Shown: positions 7,353 through 14,248 of the stretch, piece after piece | How the letters are laid out: each line of letters begins with the position of its first letter | Numbering within the stretch: position 1 is the stretch's first letter | Assembly: GCA_934278965.1 (NCBI GenBank) | Contig: CAKQWL010000007.1 | Location: forward strand, 1-16,118 | From: an uncultured Clostridia bacterium | Lineage (GTDB): Bacteria > Bacillota > Clostridia > Peptostreptococcales > Anaerovoracaceae | Length of the DNA stretch: 16,118 nucleotides | Direction: 5' to 3' | Program-made: the position numbers and the translations under genes | The notes under the pieces: generated by a model | Databases searched by the model: none | Told to the model about the DNA's origin: nothing | The model's input: the letters and a program-made list of their open reading frames with translations, nothing else

Positions 7353-8858
7353 TTAAATTTCAAAATTTTCCCTGTGCGAAATACTGCGCGATACAGCCTC
7401 CCGCCATCCGCTGAGCAAAACCCGCCTTTTTTCTTCTTCCATGGACGGAACAAAAATACGGCCCGACTGCTGGTTCTCCAAAATTTCCGTTTTGTCTCTC
7501 CAGTATCCAACCGCAAGTCCCGCAAGGTACGCCGCTCCAAGAGAGGTTGTTTCGACCTCTTTCGGTCTTCGCACCTCAGCCTGGATTAAATCGGCCTGAA
7601 ACTGCATGAGAAAATCATTTGCCGCGGCTCCGCCATCGACCAGAAGCGAACCCTTCCGCATTCCCGCATCCTGCCGCATCGCTTCCAGCAGATCCGAAAC
7701 CTGATAAGCGATCGATTCCAGCGCCGCACGCACGATATGAAAACTATTCGAGCCGCGCGTCAGTCCGCTGATCGTTCCGCGGGCATACGGATCCCACTGT
7801 GGTGCTCCGAGACCGACGAATGCCGGAACAACATAAACACCGCCGCTGTCCGGCACTTTTCGAGCAAATTCTTCGGACTGAGCAGCACTTTCAATCAAAT
7901 GCAGTTCATCCCGCAGCCACTGGATCACAGCTCCGCCAACGAATACCGATCCCTCCAGTGCATAGTTAACACGCCCATTAAGTCCCCATGCGATCGTTGT
8001 CAAAAGGCCGTTTTTCGATGTGACCGGCGTTTCCCCCGTATTCATCAAAAGAAAGCATCCTGTCCCGTAAGTGTTCTTCGCCATACCGGCGTCAAAGCAG
8101 GCCTGCCCGAACAAAGCCGCCTGCTGATCTCCTGCGGCACCGGCAATGCGAATCGGCCCTCCGAAAATCGCCGGATCGCTCTCTCCAAAAACCATGCTGG
8201 ATGGAACCGGAAGCGGCAGCATTGCCTTTGGAATGTCCAGAATCTCTAAAATTTCCTCATCCCACGTCTGGGTATGAATATTGAACATCATCGTGCGGGA
8301 CGCGTTGCTGTAATCCGTTACATGCGTCTTTCCGCCCGTCAGTTTATAAATCAGCCATGTCTCCATGGTGCCGAACAAAAGCTCACCGGCCTCTGCTCGT
8401 TCCCGCATACCCGGAACAGAGTCCAGAATCCATCTTAATTTCGTTGCGGAAAAATACGGATCGATCAGAAGCCCTGTCTTTTTTTGAAACAGTTCCGTTC
8501 GATTTTCTCTTTTCAATCTCTCGCAGTATTCGGCTGTTCTCCGGCACTGCCACACGATCGCACGGCAAACCGGCTCGCCATTTTTTTTATCCCACACGAC
8601 CGTTGTTTCTCTCTGATTTGTAATTCCGATTGCCGCGATGTTTTCAAAAGAAACCCCCGCCTTCCGCATCGCCTGTTTCGCAACACAAATCTGGGTCCTC
8701 CAAATCTCCTCCGCGTCGTGCTCGACCCATCCGTTTTCGGGATAATACTGCGTTATCTCCTTCTGCGCCATCGAAAGGATCTGTCCTGTTTTATCATAAA
8801 GAACGCACCGACAGCTTGTCGTGCCCTGATCGAATGCCATGATGTATTGCTTCTTCAC
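7353..8858 (-). CDS. glpK: Glycerol kinase GlpK
   Basis: A 501-residue FGGY-family kinase that phosphorylates glycerol to sn-glycerol 3-phosphate with ATP in the cytoplasm. The start is taken as GTG at 8856-8858 because GGAGG lies 5 nt upstream and the protein then begins [14 protein letters not shown], like other GlpKs; an ATG 11 codons upstream is possible. Key parts are the N-terminal ATP motif FDQGTTS (about 9-15), RETTVVWD, the [17 protein letters not shown] segment (about 129-146), the catalytic-Asp block [11 protein letters not shown] (about 242-252), [12 protein letters not shown] and [15 protein letters not shown]. At 230-234, where enterococcal enzymes carry the HPr-phosphorylated His in YHFYG, this protein has AIFGG. 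No glpF or glpD is nearby. No clear terminator lies between it and hrcA. Confidence 0.97.
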   Translation of the reverse strand: MKKQYIMAFDQGTTSCRCVLYDKTGQILSMAQKEITQYYPENGWVEHDAEEIWRTQICVAKQAMRKAGVSFENIAAIGITNQRETTVVWDKKNGEPVCRAIVWQCRRTAEYCERLKRENRTELFQKKTGLLIDPYFSATKLRWILDSVPGMRERAEAGELLFGTMETWLIYKLTGGKTHVTDYSNASRTMMFNIHTQTWDEEILEILDIPKAMLPLPVPSSMVFGESDPAIFGGPIRIAGAAGDQQAALFGQACFDAGMAKNTYGTGCFLLMNTGETPVTSKNGLLTTIAWGLNGRVNYALEGSVFVGGAVIQWLRDELHLIESAAQSEEFARKVPDSGGVYVVPAFVGLGAPQWDPYARGTISGLTRGSNSFHIVRAALESIAYQVSDLLEAMRQDAGMRKGSLLVDGGAAANDFLMQFQADLIQAEVRRPKEVETTSLGAAYLAGLAVGYWRDKTEILENQQSGRIFVPSMEEEKRRVLLSGWREAVSRSISHRENFEI

Positions 8859-8863
8859 TTTTT

Positions 8864-8868
8864 CCTCC
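8864..8868 (-). promoter_or_regulatory. glpK ribosome binding site (decides a GTG start)
   Basis: GGAGG on the minus strand, 5 nt before the GTG at 8856-8858. No comparable site precedes the upstream ATG. Confidence 0.75.
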
Positions 8869-8900
8869 GTATTTTCTCGGCTTTTCCGCAATTTCTTATC

Positions 8901-8929
8901 ATTGTATCATACACAGCATCATACGGCAA
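8901..8929 (-). promoter_or_regulatory. Predicted glpK promoter
   Basis: On the minus strand TTGCCG (8924-8929) and TACAAT (8901-8906) are 17 bp apart and a TG precedes the -10 by one base. The -10 matches 5/6 and the -35 4/6. The -35 lies inside the last codons of the upstream ykvI-like gene, so glpK can be expressed separately. Confidence 0.6.
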
Positions 8930-10040
8930 TATGCCTCTTCTTCACCTCTTTCGGAGCGCCGAAAAGTCTCGTCTTCAGGAAACAGATAAGAAATATCAAC
9001 CCGAAAAAGCCGCTTGCCGGATAGACCAGCGCGACCAGCCTTTCAAAAGAAAATCCGCTGAGCAGGTAAACCGGGACGATAAAAAGTATTCCCGCTGTGC
9101 GTGCGCGCGGCGTCCCCTCACGGGCAAAACGACTGCAAAAAGTCCACATCATCGGCGCGGCTGTAGAAAAAATTTCAATCAAAAGCACCAGCGTAAATCC
9201 CGTGCTGAAAATCGGCGAAATTTTTCCCGCAAGATACAGCATCGGAATAGAGAGCGACTCCATCTCATCTCCCGACGACAAGAACGCAAGGTTCGAGAGA
9301 AGCGCTGTTCCCATCAGAAGCACCGTACCGAAGATGCCTCCGGCTGCCGCTTCCGCCCCGGTTTTGGCCTCTTTTCCGAGCGCGTGAAAAAATGGAACGG
9401 CAGATGCAGTATTATAAGAAACATAAAGGACCGCTGAAAACCACCAGCTTCGGAGCAAGCCTCCGCTCCTCATGATTTCCGGCTCCGTATCCTCTAAAAA
9501 TATTTTAGCGGAATTCAGATCGAGTATGCCGTTTTTTGCCAGAGTCATCAGGCTGACAGTTCCCATGAAAAGGATAATGAGCGGTGCCAAAGAACCGATC
9601 GCATCAATAATACGGCGAAACCCCAAAATATAAGAAGCAAGGACAGCTGCGGCCATGAGACCGCACCCAAAACGGTACGGTGCGCCGCAGTATTCACGAA
9701 ACGCCGCCCCGGCGCCCGAAATCATCACAACAACCGTTAAGAAAAGCGCACTGAGGGTAAAGACTTCAAATAGCTTTCCCAATTTTTCTCCGCAGTAAAA
9801 TGCATACACTCCGTTTTCTCCAGATCCCAAATTCTGTTCTCCGTCTTTCAAAAGTCCGGCTCCCACCCATGACAAAAGAACTGTCGTGAGCAAAATCCCA
9901 AAAATTCCCTTTCCGCCATATTCTGTAAAGAAGCGAACAATTTCCTGACCGGTTGCGAATCCGGATCCGATCACATAAGCCATATATGCACCGGCAATCC
10001 GCCGCACGCCTCCGACGCCTCCGTGTACTTTTTCTTTCAT
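8919..10040 (-). CDS. YkvI-family membrane protein (APC-superfamily-like)
   Basis: A polytopic membrane protein of 373 residues if started at the ATG 10038-10040 (MKEKVHGGVGGVRRIAG), which has GAAGGAG about 10 nt upstream. A longer form from 10115 would add 25 charged residues and is unlikely. The first helix carries AYMAYVIGSGFATGQEIVRFF, very like the opening of B. subtilis YkvI and of the related branched-chain amino acid and APC-type carriers, where an unwound GxG-A-GQE segment lines the substrate site. About ten membrane segments can be counted by hydrophobicity. The family has no assigned substrate; transport of an amino acid or small amine is inference. It follows the metallo-hydrolase gene after a probable terminator and precedes glpK by 60 bp. 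Confidence 0.85.
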   Translation of the reverse strand: MKEKVHGGVGGVRRIAGAYMAYVIGSGFATGQEIVRFFTEYGGKGIFGILLTTVLLSWVGAGLLKDGEQNLGSGENGVYAFYCGEKLGKLFEVFTLSALFLTVVVMISGAGAAFREYCGAPYRFGCGLMAAAVLASYILGFRRIIDAIGSLAPLIILFMGTVSLMTLAKNGILDLNSAKIFLEDTEPEIMRSGGLLRSWWFSAVLYVSYNTASAVPFFHALGKEAKTGAEAAAGGIFGTVLLMGTALLSNLAFLSSGDEMESLSIPMLYLAGKISPIFSTGFTLVLLIEIFSTAAPMMWTFCSRFAREGTPRARTAGILFIVPVYLLSGFSFERLVALVYPASGFFGLIFLICFLKTRLFGAPKEVKKRHIAV

Positions 10041-10056
10041 TTTCCGTAGTCTCCTT

Positions 10057-10093
10057 CTTCGGAATTTTCTTTTTTCAATCTTGTTTTCCGAAG
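10057..10093. repeat. Leader inverted repeat next to the ykvI ribosome binding site
   Basis: CTTCGGAA (10057-10064) and TTCCGAAG (10086-10093) are exact complements separated by 21 nt. In the minus-strand transcript the second arm abuts the GAAGGAG ribosome binding site (10050-10056). It could form a stem next to the translation start. Confidence 0.45.
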
Positions 10094-10116
10094 TGTCATC
10101 ACTTGCACAAAACATG

Positions 10117-10162
10117 AAAAAAGAGGAGCAAATTCCCCGATTTTCGGTTTCTTCGTCCTCTT
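10117..10162 (-). terminator. Probable terminator after the metallo-hydrolase gene
   Basis: In the minus-strand transcript AAGAGGA (10156-10162) pairs with TCCTCTT (10121-10127), with an inner CCGA/TCGG stem in the loop, and the outer stem runs straight into a T-run (10117-10122). The long, internally looped structure makes it weaker than the one after dnaJ. Confidence 0.6.
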
Positions 10163-10212
10163 CTCACATATATGCGGGATCCTCCCGTCTTATTCTTCTG
10201 TCTGCGGCCTGG

Positions 10213-11142
10213 CTACTGCTCGATTTCTTTCAGCATAACGTTGATCGTATTCATCGCGTTTTCCAAGAAAGCTTCGAACGGCTGCGCCGCTTCATCTCCC
10301 GGTGTCCAGAAGTGATTCTTGTATTCCTCCAGAATCCCGTCATAGTCCAGACCCTTGTCGTAAAGCCCCTTAATGTATTCCTTCTTCATCAGCGCATCCT
10401 GTCTGCCGCTTTCAAAATAATGCTCGTTAAACGCCTTTGGCACAACTCCGTAATGAGGACAGATAATAACCTCCGGTCCATAAGCCTCGCAGCGGTCCGC
10501 AGCGGCAAATGCATCTGCGGTACTTTTCAAAATTTCCGATCCGACATATCCCTTTTCCGGCACAACGACCCCGGTGCTTTCCGATGCAAAAAGGATTTTT
10601 CCCGGATCTATTCCGAAAGACATCGAACAGTCGGTATGTCCCTTTGTTTCCAGCGCAGTAACCGTCTTATCGCCGAGAGAAATCTGATCTCCGTCTGCCA
10701 GAACAATATCCACTCTCAAAGGATCTACTCGAATTTCCGTATCACAATCCGTTCCCCCGAAAAGTTCCTTTGCGCCTTCTCCCATATTCTTGATCACATT
10801 CAGTGCCCCCGGACGCGTAAAGATATACTGTGCCTTTGCCGATGCGCATACCTTGGCATCCGGCCAGCGGTCCAAGACATACGGAAGAGCTCCCATATGG
10901 TCATAGTGTGTATGGGACAGGAAGATATAATCCAGATTTTCTCTGCCGTGCGCAGCCAACTCTCTTTCTACATTTTTTACCAGCTCTTTGGCACAATACG
11001 CCATGCCGGTATCCATCATTGCAGTCTTTTCGCTGCCAAACACAAGAAGGCTGTCTCCGCCCTCTCCTGCGGTCACCCAAACCATCCCGTCCGGAAGAAC
11101 CCGGCTGTCATTTTCCGCGAACATCGCAATATAATCTTTCAT
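10213..11142 (-). CDS. Metallo-beta-lactamase-fold hydrolase
   Basis: A 309-residue cytoplasmic MBL-fold protein. The start is the ATG at 11140-11142 (MKDYIAMFAEND) because AAAGGAG lies 5 nt upstream; the GTG five codons earlier would place that site inside the coding region. The first metal motif HTHYDH is at 77-82, and further candidate ligands are His169 (KGHTDCS) and His230 (CPHYGVV). Where many family members have a bridging Asp (as in TGDT), the sequence reads ASEST (about 186-190), so Glu188 may take that role. The C-terminal third is helical with an unassigned function. MBL hydrolases cleave thioesters, phosphodiesters, lactones and others; the substrate is not readable here. It lies 35 bp after rarD on the same strand, probably in one transcript, before a terminator. 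Confidence 0.88.
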   Translation of the reverse strand: MKDYIAMFAENDSRVLPDGMVWVTAGEGGDSLLVFGSEKTAMMDTGMAYCAKELVKNVERELAAHGRENLDYIFLSHTHYDHMGALPYVLDRWPDAKVCASAKAQYIFTRPGALNVIKNMGEGAKELFGGTDCDTEIRVDPLRVDIVLADGDQISLGDKTVTALETKGHTDCSMSFGIDPGKILFASESTGVVVPEKGYVGSEILKSTADAFAAADRCEAYGPEVIICPHYGVVPKAFNEHYFESGRQDALMKKEYIKGLYDKGLDYDGILEEYKNHFWTPGDEAAQPFEAFLENAMNTINVMLKEIEQ

Positions 11143-11177
11143 TTTTTCTCCTTTCACCTTTTGATAAGATTTAAAAA

Positions 11178-12122
11178 TTAAATTCCTGCTGTTTCGTGTA
11201 GGTCTTCTTTTTTCTTTCCCGATTGCAGACCGGCCTCTCGAATTTCACCCACCGTAAAAAATACGATTCCTACCCAAATGAGTAAAATCGCACCGAGCTG
11301 CACCCCGTCAAACGCCTCCTGGAAAAAGAAAATACCGAGGAGAAGCGTGATGGTCGGCGAAATGTACTGGCTGATCCCCAATGTTACAAATCGAATGCGT
11401 GACGCCGCGTAAGAAAAAATCAAAAGCGGTATTGCCGTTACGACGCCGCAAAGCAGAAGAAGCACATACTGAAGAGGCGTTTCTGTCATCGAGAGAGCGC
11501 CTTTTCCCGTCCATTCGAGATATAAGATAACACACAGCGCAACCGGCATTTGAAACATCGTTTCGTAAAGCAGCGACAGCTCCGGCGACATCGTATACTT
11601 CTTCTTAACGACCGCGTATGCCGCAAACGAAGCCGCCAGCGTCAGCGAAATCATCGGCGGCCTTTTGAAATGAATCATCATCACCATCACCGCACAGAAA
11701 ACCAGTGCAATCGCAAGTTTTTTGGCCTGTCCCATTTTTTCCCGGAAAATCAGCACTCCGAATAAAGATACCACCAGCGGCTCAATATAATACCCGATCC
11801 CTGCCTCAATCACATGACCGGCATTGACCGCCCAGATATATGTACTCCAATTCAGCGTAATCAAAATTCCCGAAACAAAATATCGTACTGCAACCCCCTT
11901 TTGCCGAAGCGGCGCTTTGATTCCTTCAAAGCCACTGCGGCACATGGCAAAGATAAAGCAGAAAACCCCTGCCAAAAGGATTCGATACAAAATAATCAGC
12001 CATGAATCTACGGCATCAATAGCCCGCCAGTAAATCGGCAGAACGCCCCATAGCGCGGATGTCCCGGCGGCAGCTGCCAACCCTTTCCGATATTCCGGTC
12101 TCGCATTCTGTTCCTGCTGCAT
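11178..12122 (-). CDS. rarD: RarD-type EamA-family transporter
   Basis: A 314-residue membrane protein of the drug/metabolite transporter superfamily with about ten segments. The opening GTSALWGVLPIYWRAI, the LNWSTYIWAVNAGHVIEAG stretch and GIGYYIEPLVVSLFGVLIFREKM are characteristic of the RarD subgroup, and SQYISPTITLLLGIFFFQE near the end fits as well. The name comes from a historic chloramphenicol-sensitivity label; the physiological substrate is not established. It is distinct from the other EamA protein at the left end of the window. Ribosome binding is weak: AAAGGA lies about 15 nt before the ATG, and that region also begins a short out-of-frame ATG reading frame, so the start is less certain. 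A promoter is predicted upstream and a metallo-hydrolase gene follows after 35 bp. Confidence 0.88.
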   Translation of the reverse strand: MQQEQNARPEYRKGLAAAAGTSALWGVLPIYWRAIDAVDSWLIILYRILLAGVFCFIFAMCRSGFEGIKAPLRQKGVAVRYFVSGILITLNWSTYIWAVNAGHVIEAGIGYYIEPLVVSLFGVLIFREKMGQAKKLAIALVFCAVMVMMIHFKRPPMISLTLAASFAAYAVVKKKYTMSPELSLLYETMFQMPVALCVILYLEWTGKGALSMTETPLQYVLLLLCGVVTAIPLLIFSYAASRIRFVTLGISQYISPTITLLLGIFFFQEAFDGVQLGAILLIWVGIVFFTVGEIREAGLQSGKKKEDLHETAGI

Positions 12123-12184
12123 CTTTTTCTTCGTTCATCCTTTCAAAATTGCTGCGTCTTCCTGTTCACAGCCGACACAAAAAC

Positions 12185-12213
12185 ATCCTATCATCCGAGT
12201 CTCCAAAAATCAA
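12185..12213 (-). promoter_or_regulatory. Predicted promoter of rarD and the metallo-hydrolase gene
   Basis: On the minus strand TTGATT (12208-12213) and TAGGAT (12185-12190) are 17 bp apart, with a TG one base before the -10 (extended -10). Each hexamer matches 4/6. It lies between the terminator of the Cys-rich gene and rarD. Confidence 0.5.
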
Positions 12214-12223
12214 GAAAACGGGC

Positions 12224-12249
12224 AAAAAAATACGCCCAAGAGGGCGCAT
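12224..12249 (-). terminator. Rho-independent terminator after the Cys-rich gene
   Basis: In the minus-strand transcript ATGCGCCC (12242-12249) pairs with GGGCGTAT (12230-12237), eight pairs including one G-T, around a 4-nt loop, followed by a run of T (12224-12230). The plus strand has only an interrupted T-run after the hairpin, so it acts mainly leftward. Confidence 0.9.
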
Positions 12250-12285
12250 TTTCTGATTTTGAAGCGAAAAGCCCGAAGCGTTCCG

Positions 12286-12477
12286 TTAGAACAATCCTCC
12301 AAACAATCCTCCTCTGCCGCCGCCTCCGCAGCAGCAGAACAATAAGTACAGAATCACCAGGATCCACAAAAGGGACATCCCGCCGTTATTCTCACAGCAG
12401 CACTCCTGGTAACATTTGTCCTTGCAGTCACGAATGCAATCCCGTTCACAACATTCACGGCATCTTTCCTCACCCAT
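12286..12477 (-). CDS. Small Cys-rich membrane protein, uncharacterised
   Basis: A 63-residue protein with a near-perfect ribosome binding site (AAGGAGG, 7 nt before the ATG) and its own terminator, so it is very likely real. Residues 1-33 are charged and hold nine cysteines at 6, 9, 10, 14, 18, 22, 26, 27 and 28. From Cys10 to Cys26 they recur every fourth residue, which would place them along one face of a helix. Residues 34-47 (MSLLWILVILYLLF) form one hydrophobic segment, followed by CCC (48-50) and a Gly-rich tail GGGGRGGLFGGLF. Clostridia often encode tiny Cys/Gly-rich proteins with a similar hydrophobic patch, some mislabelled as chorion-like; whether this is a homologue is unknown. 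Metal binding or disulphide-linked assembly at the membrane is inference. It lies 73 bp after the His-tailed gene. Confidence 0.82.
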   Translation of the reverse strand: MGEERCRECCERDCIRDCKDKCYQECCCENNGGMSLLWILVILYLLFCCCGGGGRGGLFGGLF

Positions 12478-12484
12478 AAAAAGG

Positions 12485-12491
12485 CCTCCTT
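12485..12491 (-). promoter_or_regulatory. Ribosome binding site of the Cys-rich gene
   Basis: AAGGAGG on the minus strand, 7 nt before the ATG. This is almost full complementarity to the 16S 3' end and the main evidence that the short frame is translated. Confidence 0.8.
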
Positions 12492-12497
12492 CCTGTC

Positions 12498-12518
12498 GCA
12501 GTCGACTGCTTCATAATA
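12498..12518 (-). promoter_or_regulatory. Candidate -10 and 12-bp palindrome before the Cys-rich gene
   Basis: GCAGTCGACTGC (12498-12509) is a perfect 12-bp palindrome. Just upstream on the minus strand is TATTAT (12513-12518), a 5/6 match to a -10 box, preceded by CA (CATATTAT). No good -35 lies at 17 bp. The predicted start falls within the palindrome, an operator-like position. CATATTAT also resembles -10 boxes of sporulation sigma factors, but no matching -35 was found. Confidence 0.4.
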
Positions 12519-12550
12519 TGAAAGACCCTCTCTGTTGGTGTCAGGATGGA

Positions 12551-13228
12551 CTAAAAATCATCTCCCATTTCATCATCGTAGACGAACCCATCCTGGAGGA
12601 TGTCGTGGGAAGCATGCCCGTAAATTTCTCCTTCATGCTTGTGGATGTGCGTATGCCCATGCTCTTCCTCATCCGTTTCGAATCCTCCGTCAGTCTCCTC
12701 TCCGGATACCTGCATCCCGCCGATCGGCACAACATACTCGGACAGCGGATAATCCAGGCAGGCATCGAAATCGTAATCCTTTTCCTCTCCGGAAAAAGCT
12801 TCTGCACGATAATTGGCCAGCGCATCCGCGATCGAAAGCAATTCCTCACTGCCGCTTTCCCGATCCCTGCATACAGCGTCATTTTCAAAAACATACCACT
12901 TCCGAAAACGGTTCAATTCCTCGGCAAACACGGCAGCCCGATCATTCTCCGGCGCAATCTCACCGGCGAGGGCAGACAGGCTCTCTCCAACCGTGCGAAG
13001 CATTGAAACAAAATCCGCCTCCGAATCCGGTGTATGCTCCAGAAGATCCGCAAAGTAATCCTCCGTCAGCTGAGCAAGGAGCTCCCCGCTTATTCCCGAA
13101 CAAAGACGGGCAAGCGCTCCTTCCTCCAGATACTCCTCACTTTCCATTAAATCCGCCAGATTTTCAAAATACTCAAACTCTCCCGGTTCCGAAATCCCAA
13201 GGAGTTCCAGAAGCTCATCGTAACTCAT
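12551..13228 (-). CDS. Uncharacterised acidic protein with His-rich C-terminus
   Basis: A 225-residue soluble protein with no signal peptide or membrane segment. AGGAG lies 8 nt before the ATG. Residues 1-165 are acidic and mostly helical, beginning YDELLELLGISEPGEFEYFE; this resembles hypothetical proteins of other Clostridia in my memory, none with a known function. The conserved-looking part ends near DYDFDACLDYPLSEYVVPIGG. The last 40 residues are a low-complexity acidic tail with histidines at every second position (190, 192, 194, 196, 198) plus 205 and 208, a typical divalent-metal-binding pattern. It could be a metal-handling or assembly protein; this is inference. It lies 118 bp after murI and 73 bp before the Cys-rich gene, all on one strand and without an obvious terminator between them. 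Confidence 0.8.
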   Translation of the reverse strand: MSYDELLELLGISEPGEFEYFENLADLMESEEYLEEGALARLCSGISGELLAQLTEDYFADLLEHTPDSEADFVSMLRTVGESLSALAGEIAPENDRAAVFAEELNRFRKWYVFENDAVCRDRESGSEELLSIADALANYRAEAFSGEEKDYDFDACLDYPLSEYVVPIGGMQVSGEETDGGFETDEEEHGHTHIHKHEGEIYGHASHDILQDGFVYDDEMGDDF

Positions 13229-13278
13229 CTGTTTTTCTCCTGCCTCCTTTCGCTTTGCCTCTTTGCATATAGACTCTA

Positions 13279-13316
13279 TTTACTTCTTTTGATCTGCTTT
13301 CTGTTTTACTTCTTTT
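13279..13316. repeat. 12-bp direct repeat between murI and the His-tailed gene
   Basis: TTTACTTCTTTT occurs twice, at 13279-13290 and 13305-13316, 26 bp apart start to start. The rest of this 118-bp gap is AT-rich and shows no strong promoter or terminator. The repeat may be a binding-site pair or just pyrimidine-rich sequence. Confidence 0.4.
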
Positions 13317-13346
13317 CGTATATTATGAATATTTTCCCCGGCCGCA

Positions 13347-14153
13347 TCAAAGCTCCAGATTCTTAAATTGGACTTTCAGCGGCTGATCCGAAAAAATCAG
13401 TTCAATCATGTTCACGAAGTTTTCCGAAAGGTCACTCGCATAAAAGATGTTTTCCCGCTCGGAATTTTCGGCCAGCATATCCCGTTCCTTCAATATTTTC
13501 TCAATGCTGTGGACGATCTCTTCCGACGGATTGATGATTCGAAGATCCGGATAAAGGCGTTCGATGCTGTCACGAATCAGCGGATAATGTGTACAGCCGA
13601 GAACCAGCGTATCCAAGCGATTTTCCAGGACAAAATCATCCAAGTAATATCGGATCGTCATATCCATGATATCGTTTTTAATGATTCCTTCCTCAATCAA
13701 AGGTACAAACGCCGGACACGGCGTGGAATAGACCTCCAGCTCCGGTCTCAGTTCGCGGATCAACCGACGATATGCCTCTGAGCGAATGGTTACCTTGGTT
13801 CCGATAATCCCGACCCGATTTTCGTTCCCACAGCTTTGAGCCACTTTTTCCGCCGCCGGAGCGATAACTCCAACGACCGGAATCTCCGGAAAGCGAAACT
13901 GTAAATCATCCAGACAAATCGAACTGACCGTATTGCAGGCAATCACGATCATTTTGACATCATTCTGCACCAAAAAATCCGCAATCTGCATGGAAAAACT
14001 GCGAATGGTCGAAGTGGCTTTTGACCCGTACGGTGTCCGTGCCGTATCGCCGAAATAGATAATTTTTTCCTTTGGCAGTGCCGCTGTCAGATACGGAATA
14101 CAAGTCAGTCCGCCGAGTCCGCTGTCAAAAAAACCGATCGGTCGATTGTCCAT
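13347..14153 (-). CDS. murI: Glutamate racemase
   Basis: A 268-residue glutamate racemase (MurI/RacE), which makes D-glutamate for peptidoglycan in the cytoplasm without a cofactor. The opening PIGFFDSGLGGLT provides the catalytic Asp10-Ser11 pair, IACNTVS holds the first catalytic cysteine (Cys73) and LGCTHYPLI the second (Cys187, followed by His189). The YFGDTARTPYG block (33-43) is also typical. Length and motifs are complete. AGAAGG lies 11 nt before the ATG. Its promoter is in the 95-bp gap to pepF and overlaps the divergent pepF promoter. No strong terminator follows, so transcription may continue into the His-tailed gene. Confidence 0.97.
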   Translation of the reverse strand: MDNRPIGFFDSGLGGLTCIPYLTAALPKEKIIYFGDTARTPYGSKATSTIRSFSMQIADFLVQNDVKMIVIACNTVSSICLDDLQFRFPEIPVVGVIAPAAEKVAQSCGNENRVGIIGTKVTIRSEAYRRLIRELRPELEVYSTPCPAFVPLIEEGIIKNDIMDMTIRYYLDDFVLENRLDTLVLGCTHYPLIRDSIERLYPDLRIINPSEEIVHSIEKILKERDMLAENSERENIFYASDLSENFVNMIELIFSDQPLKVQFKNLEL

Positions 14154-14157
14154 TTTT

Positions 14158-14187
14158 ATGATAACCTTCTGCTTTCTATGGTATAAT
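14158..14187 (+). promoter_or_regulatory. Predicted pepF promoter
   Basis: A perfect TATAAT (14182-14187) with TG one base upstream (TGGTATAAT, extended -10). The best -35 is ATGATA (14158-14163), a 4/6 match at 18 bp. The predicted start is near 14194, about 55 nt before the pepF ATG. Confidence 0.7.
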
Positions 14188-14200
14188 ACTATATTATACC
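14180..14200. repeat. Palindrome joining the murI and pepF -10 boxes
   Basis: GGTATAATA (14180-14188) and TATTATACC (14192-14200) are exact complements around a 3-bp centre. Each arm contains a perfect TATAAT for one strand, so the two divergent promoters are fused at this element. Confidence 0.85.
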
Positions 14201-14221
14201 GATTTTATCGCGAATAATCAA
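14193..14221 (-). promoter_or_regulatory. Predicted murI promoter
   Basis: On the minus strand TTGATT (14216-14221) and a perfect TATAAT (14193-14198) are 17 bp apart. The predicted start is near 14186, about 33 nt before the murI ATG. It overlaps the divergent pepF promoter. Confidence 0.75.
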
Positions 14222-14248
14222 ATCATTCTTATATTACGGAGGGGTTTT

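Noticed and set aside
10041-10212. A known riboswitch (guanidine, preQ1, purine) in the ykvI leader
   Set aside because: None of the conserved core motifs I know for these classes is present; only simple inverted repeats are visible.
10081-11181. A 366-codon plus-strand open frame opposite the metallo-hydrolase gene
   Set aside because: It lies antisense to a gene with intact HxHxDH motifs and has low-complexity, domain-free translation.
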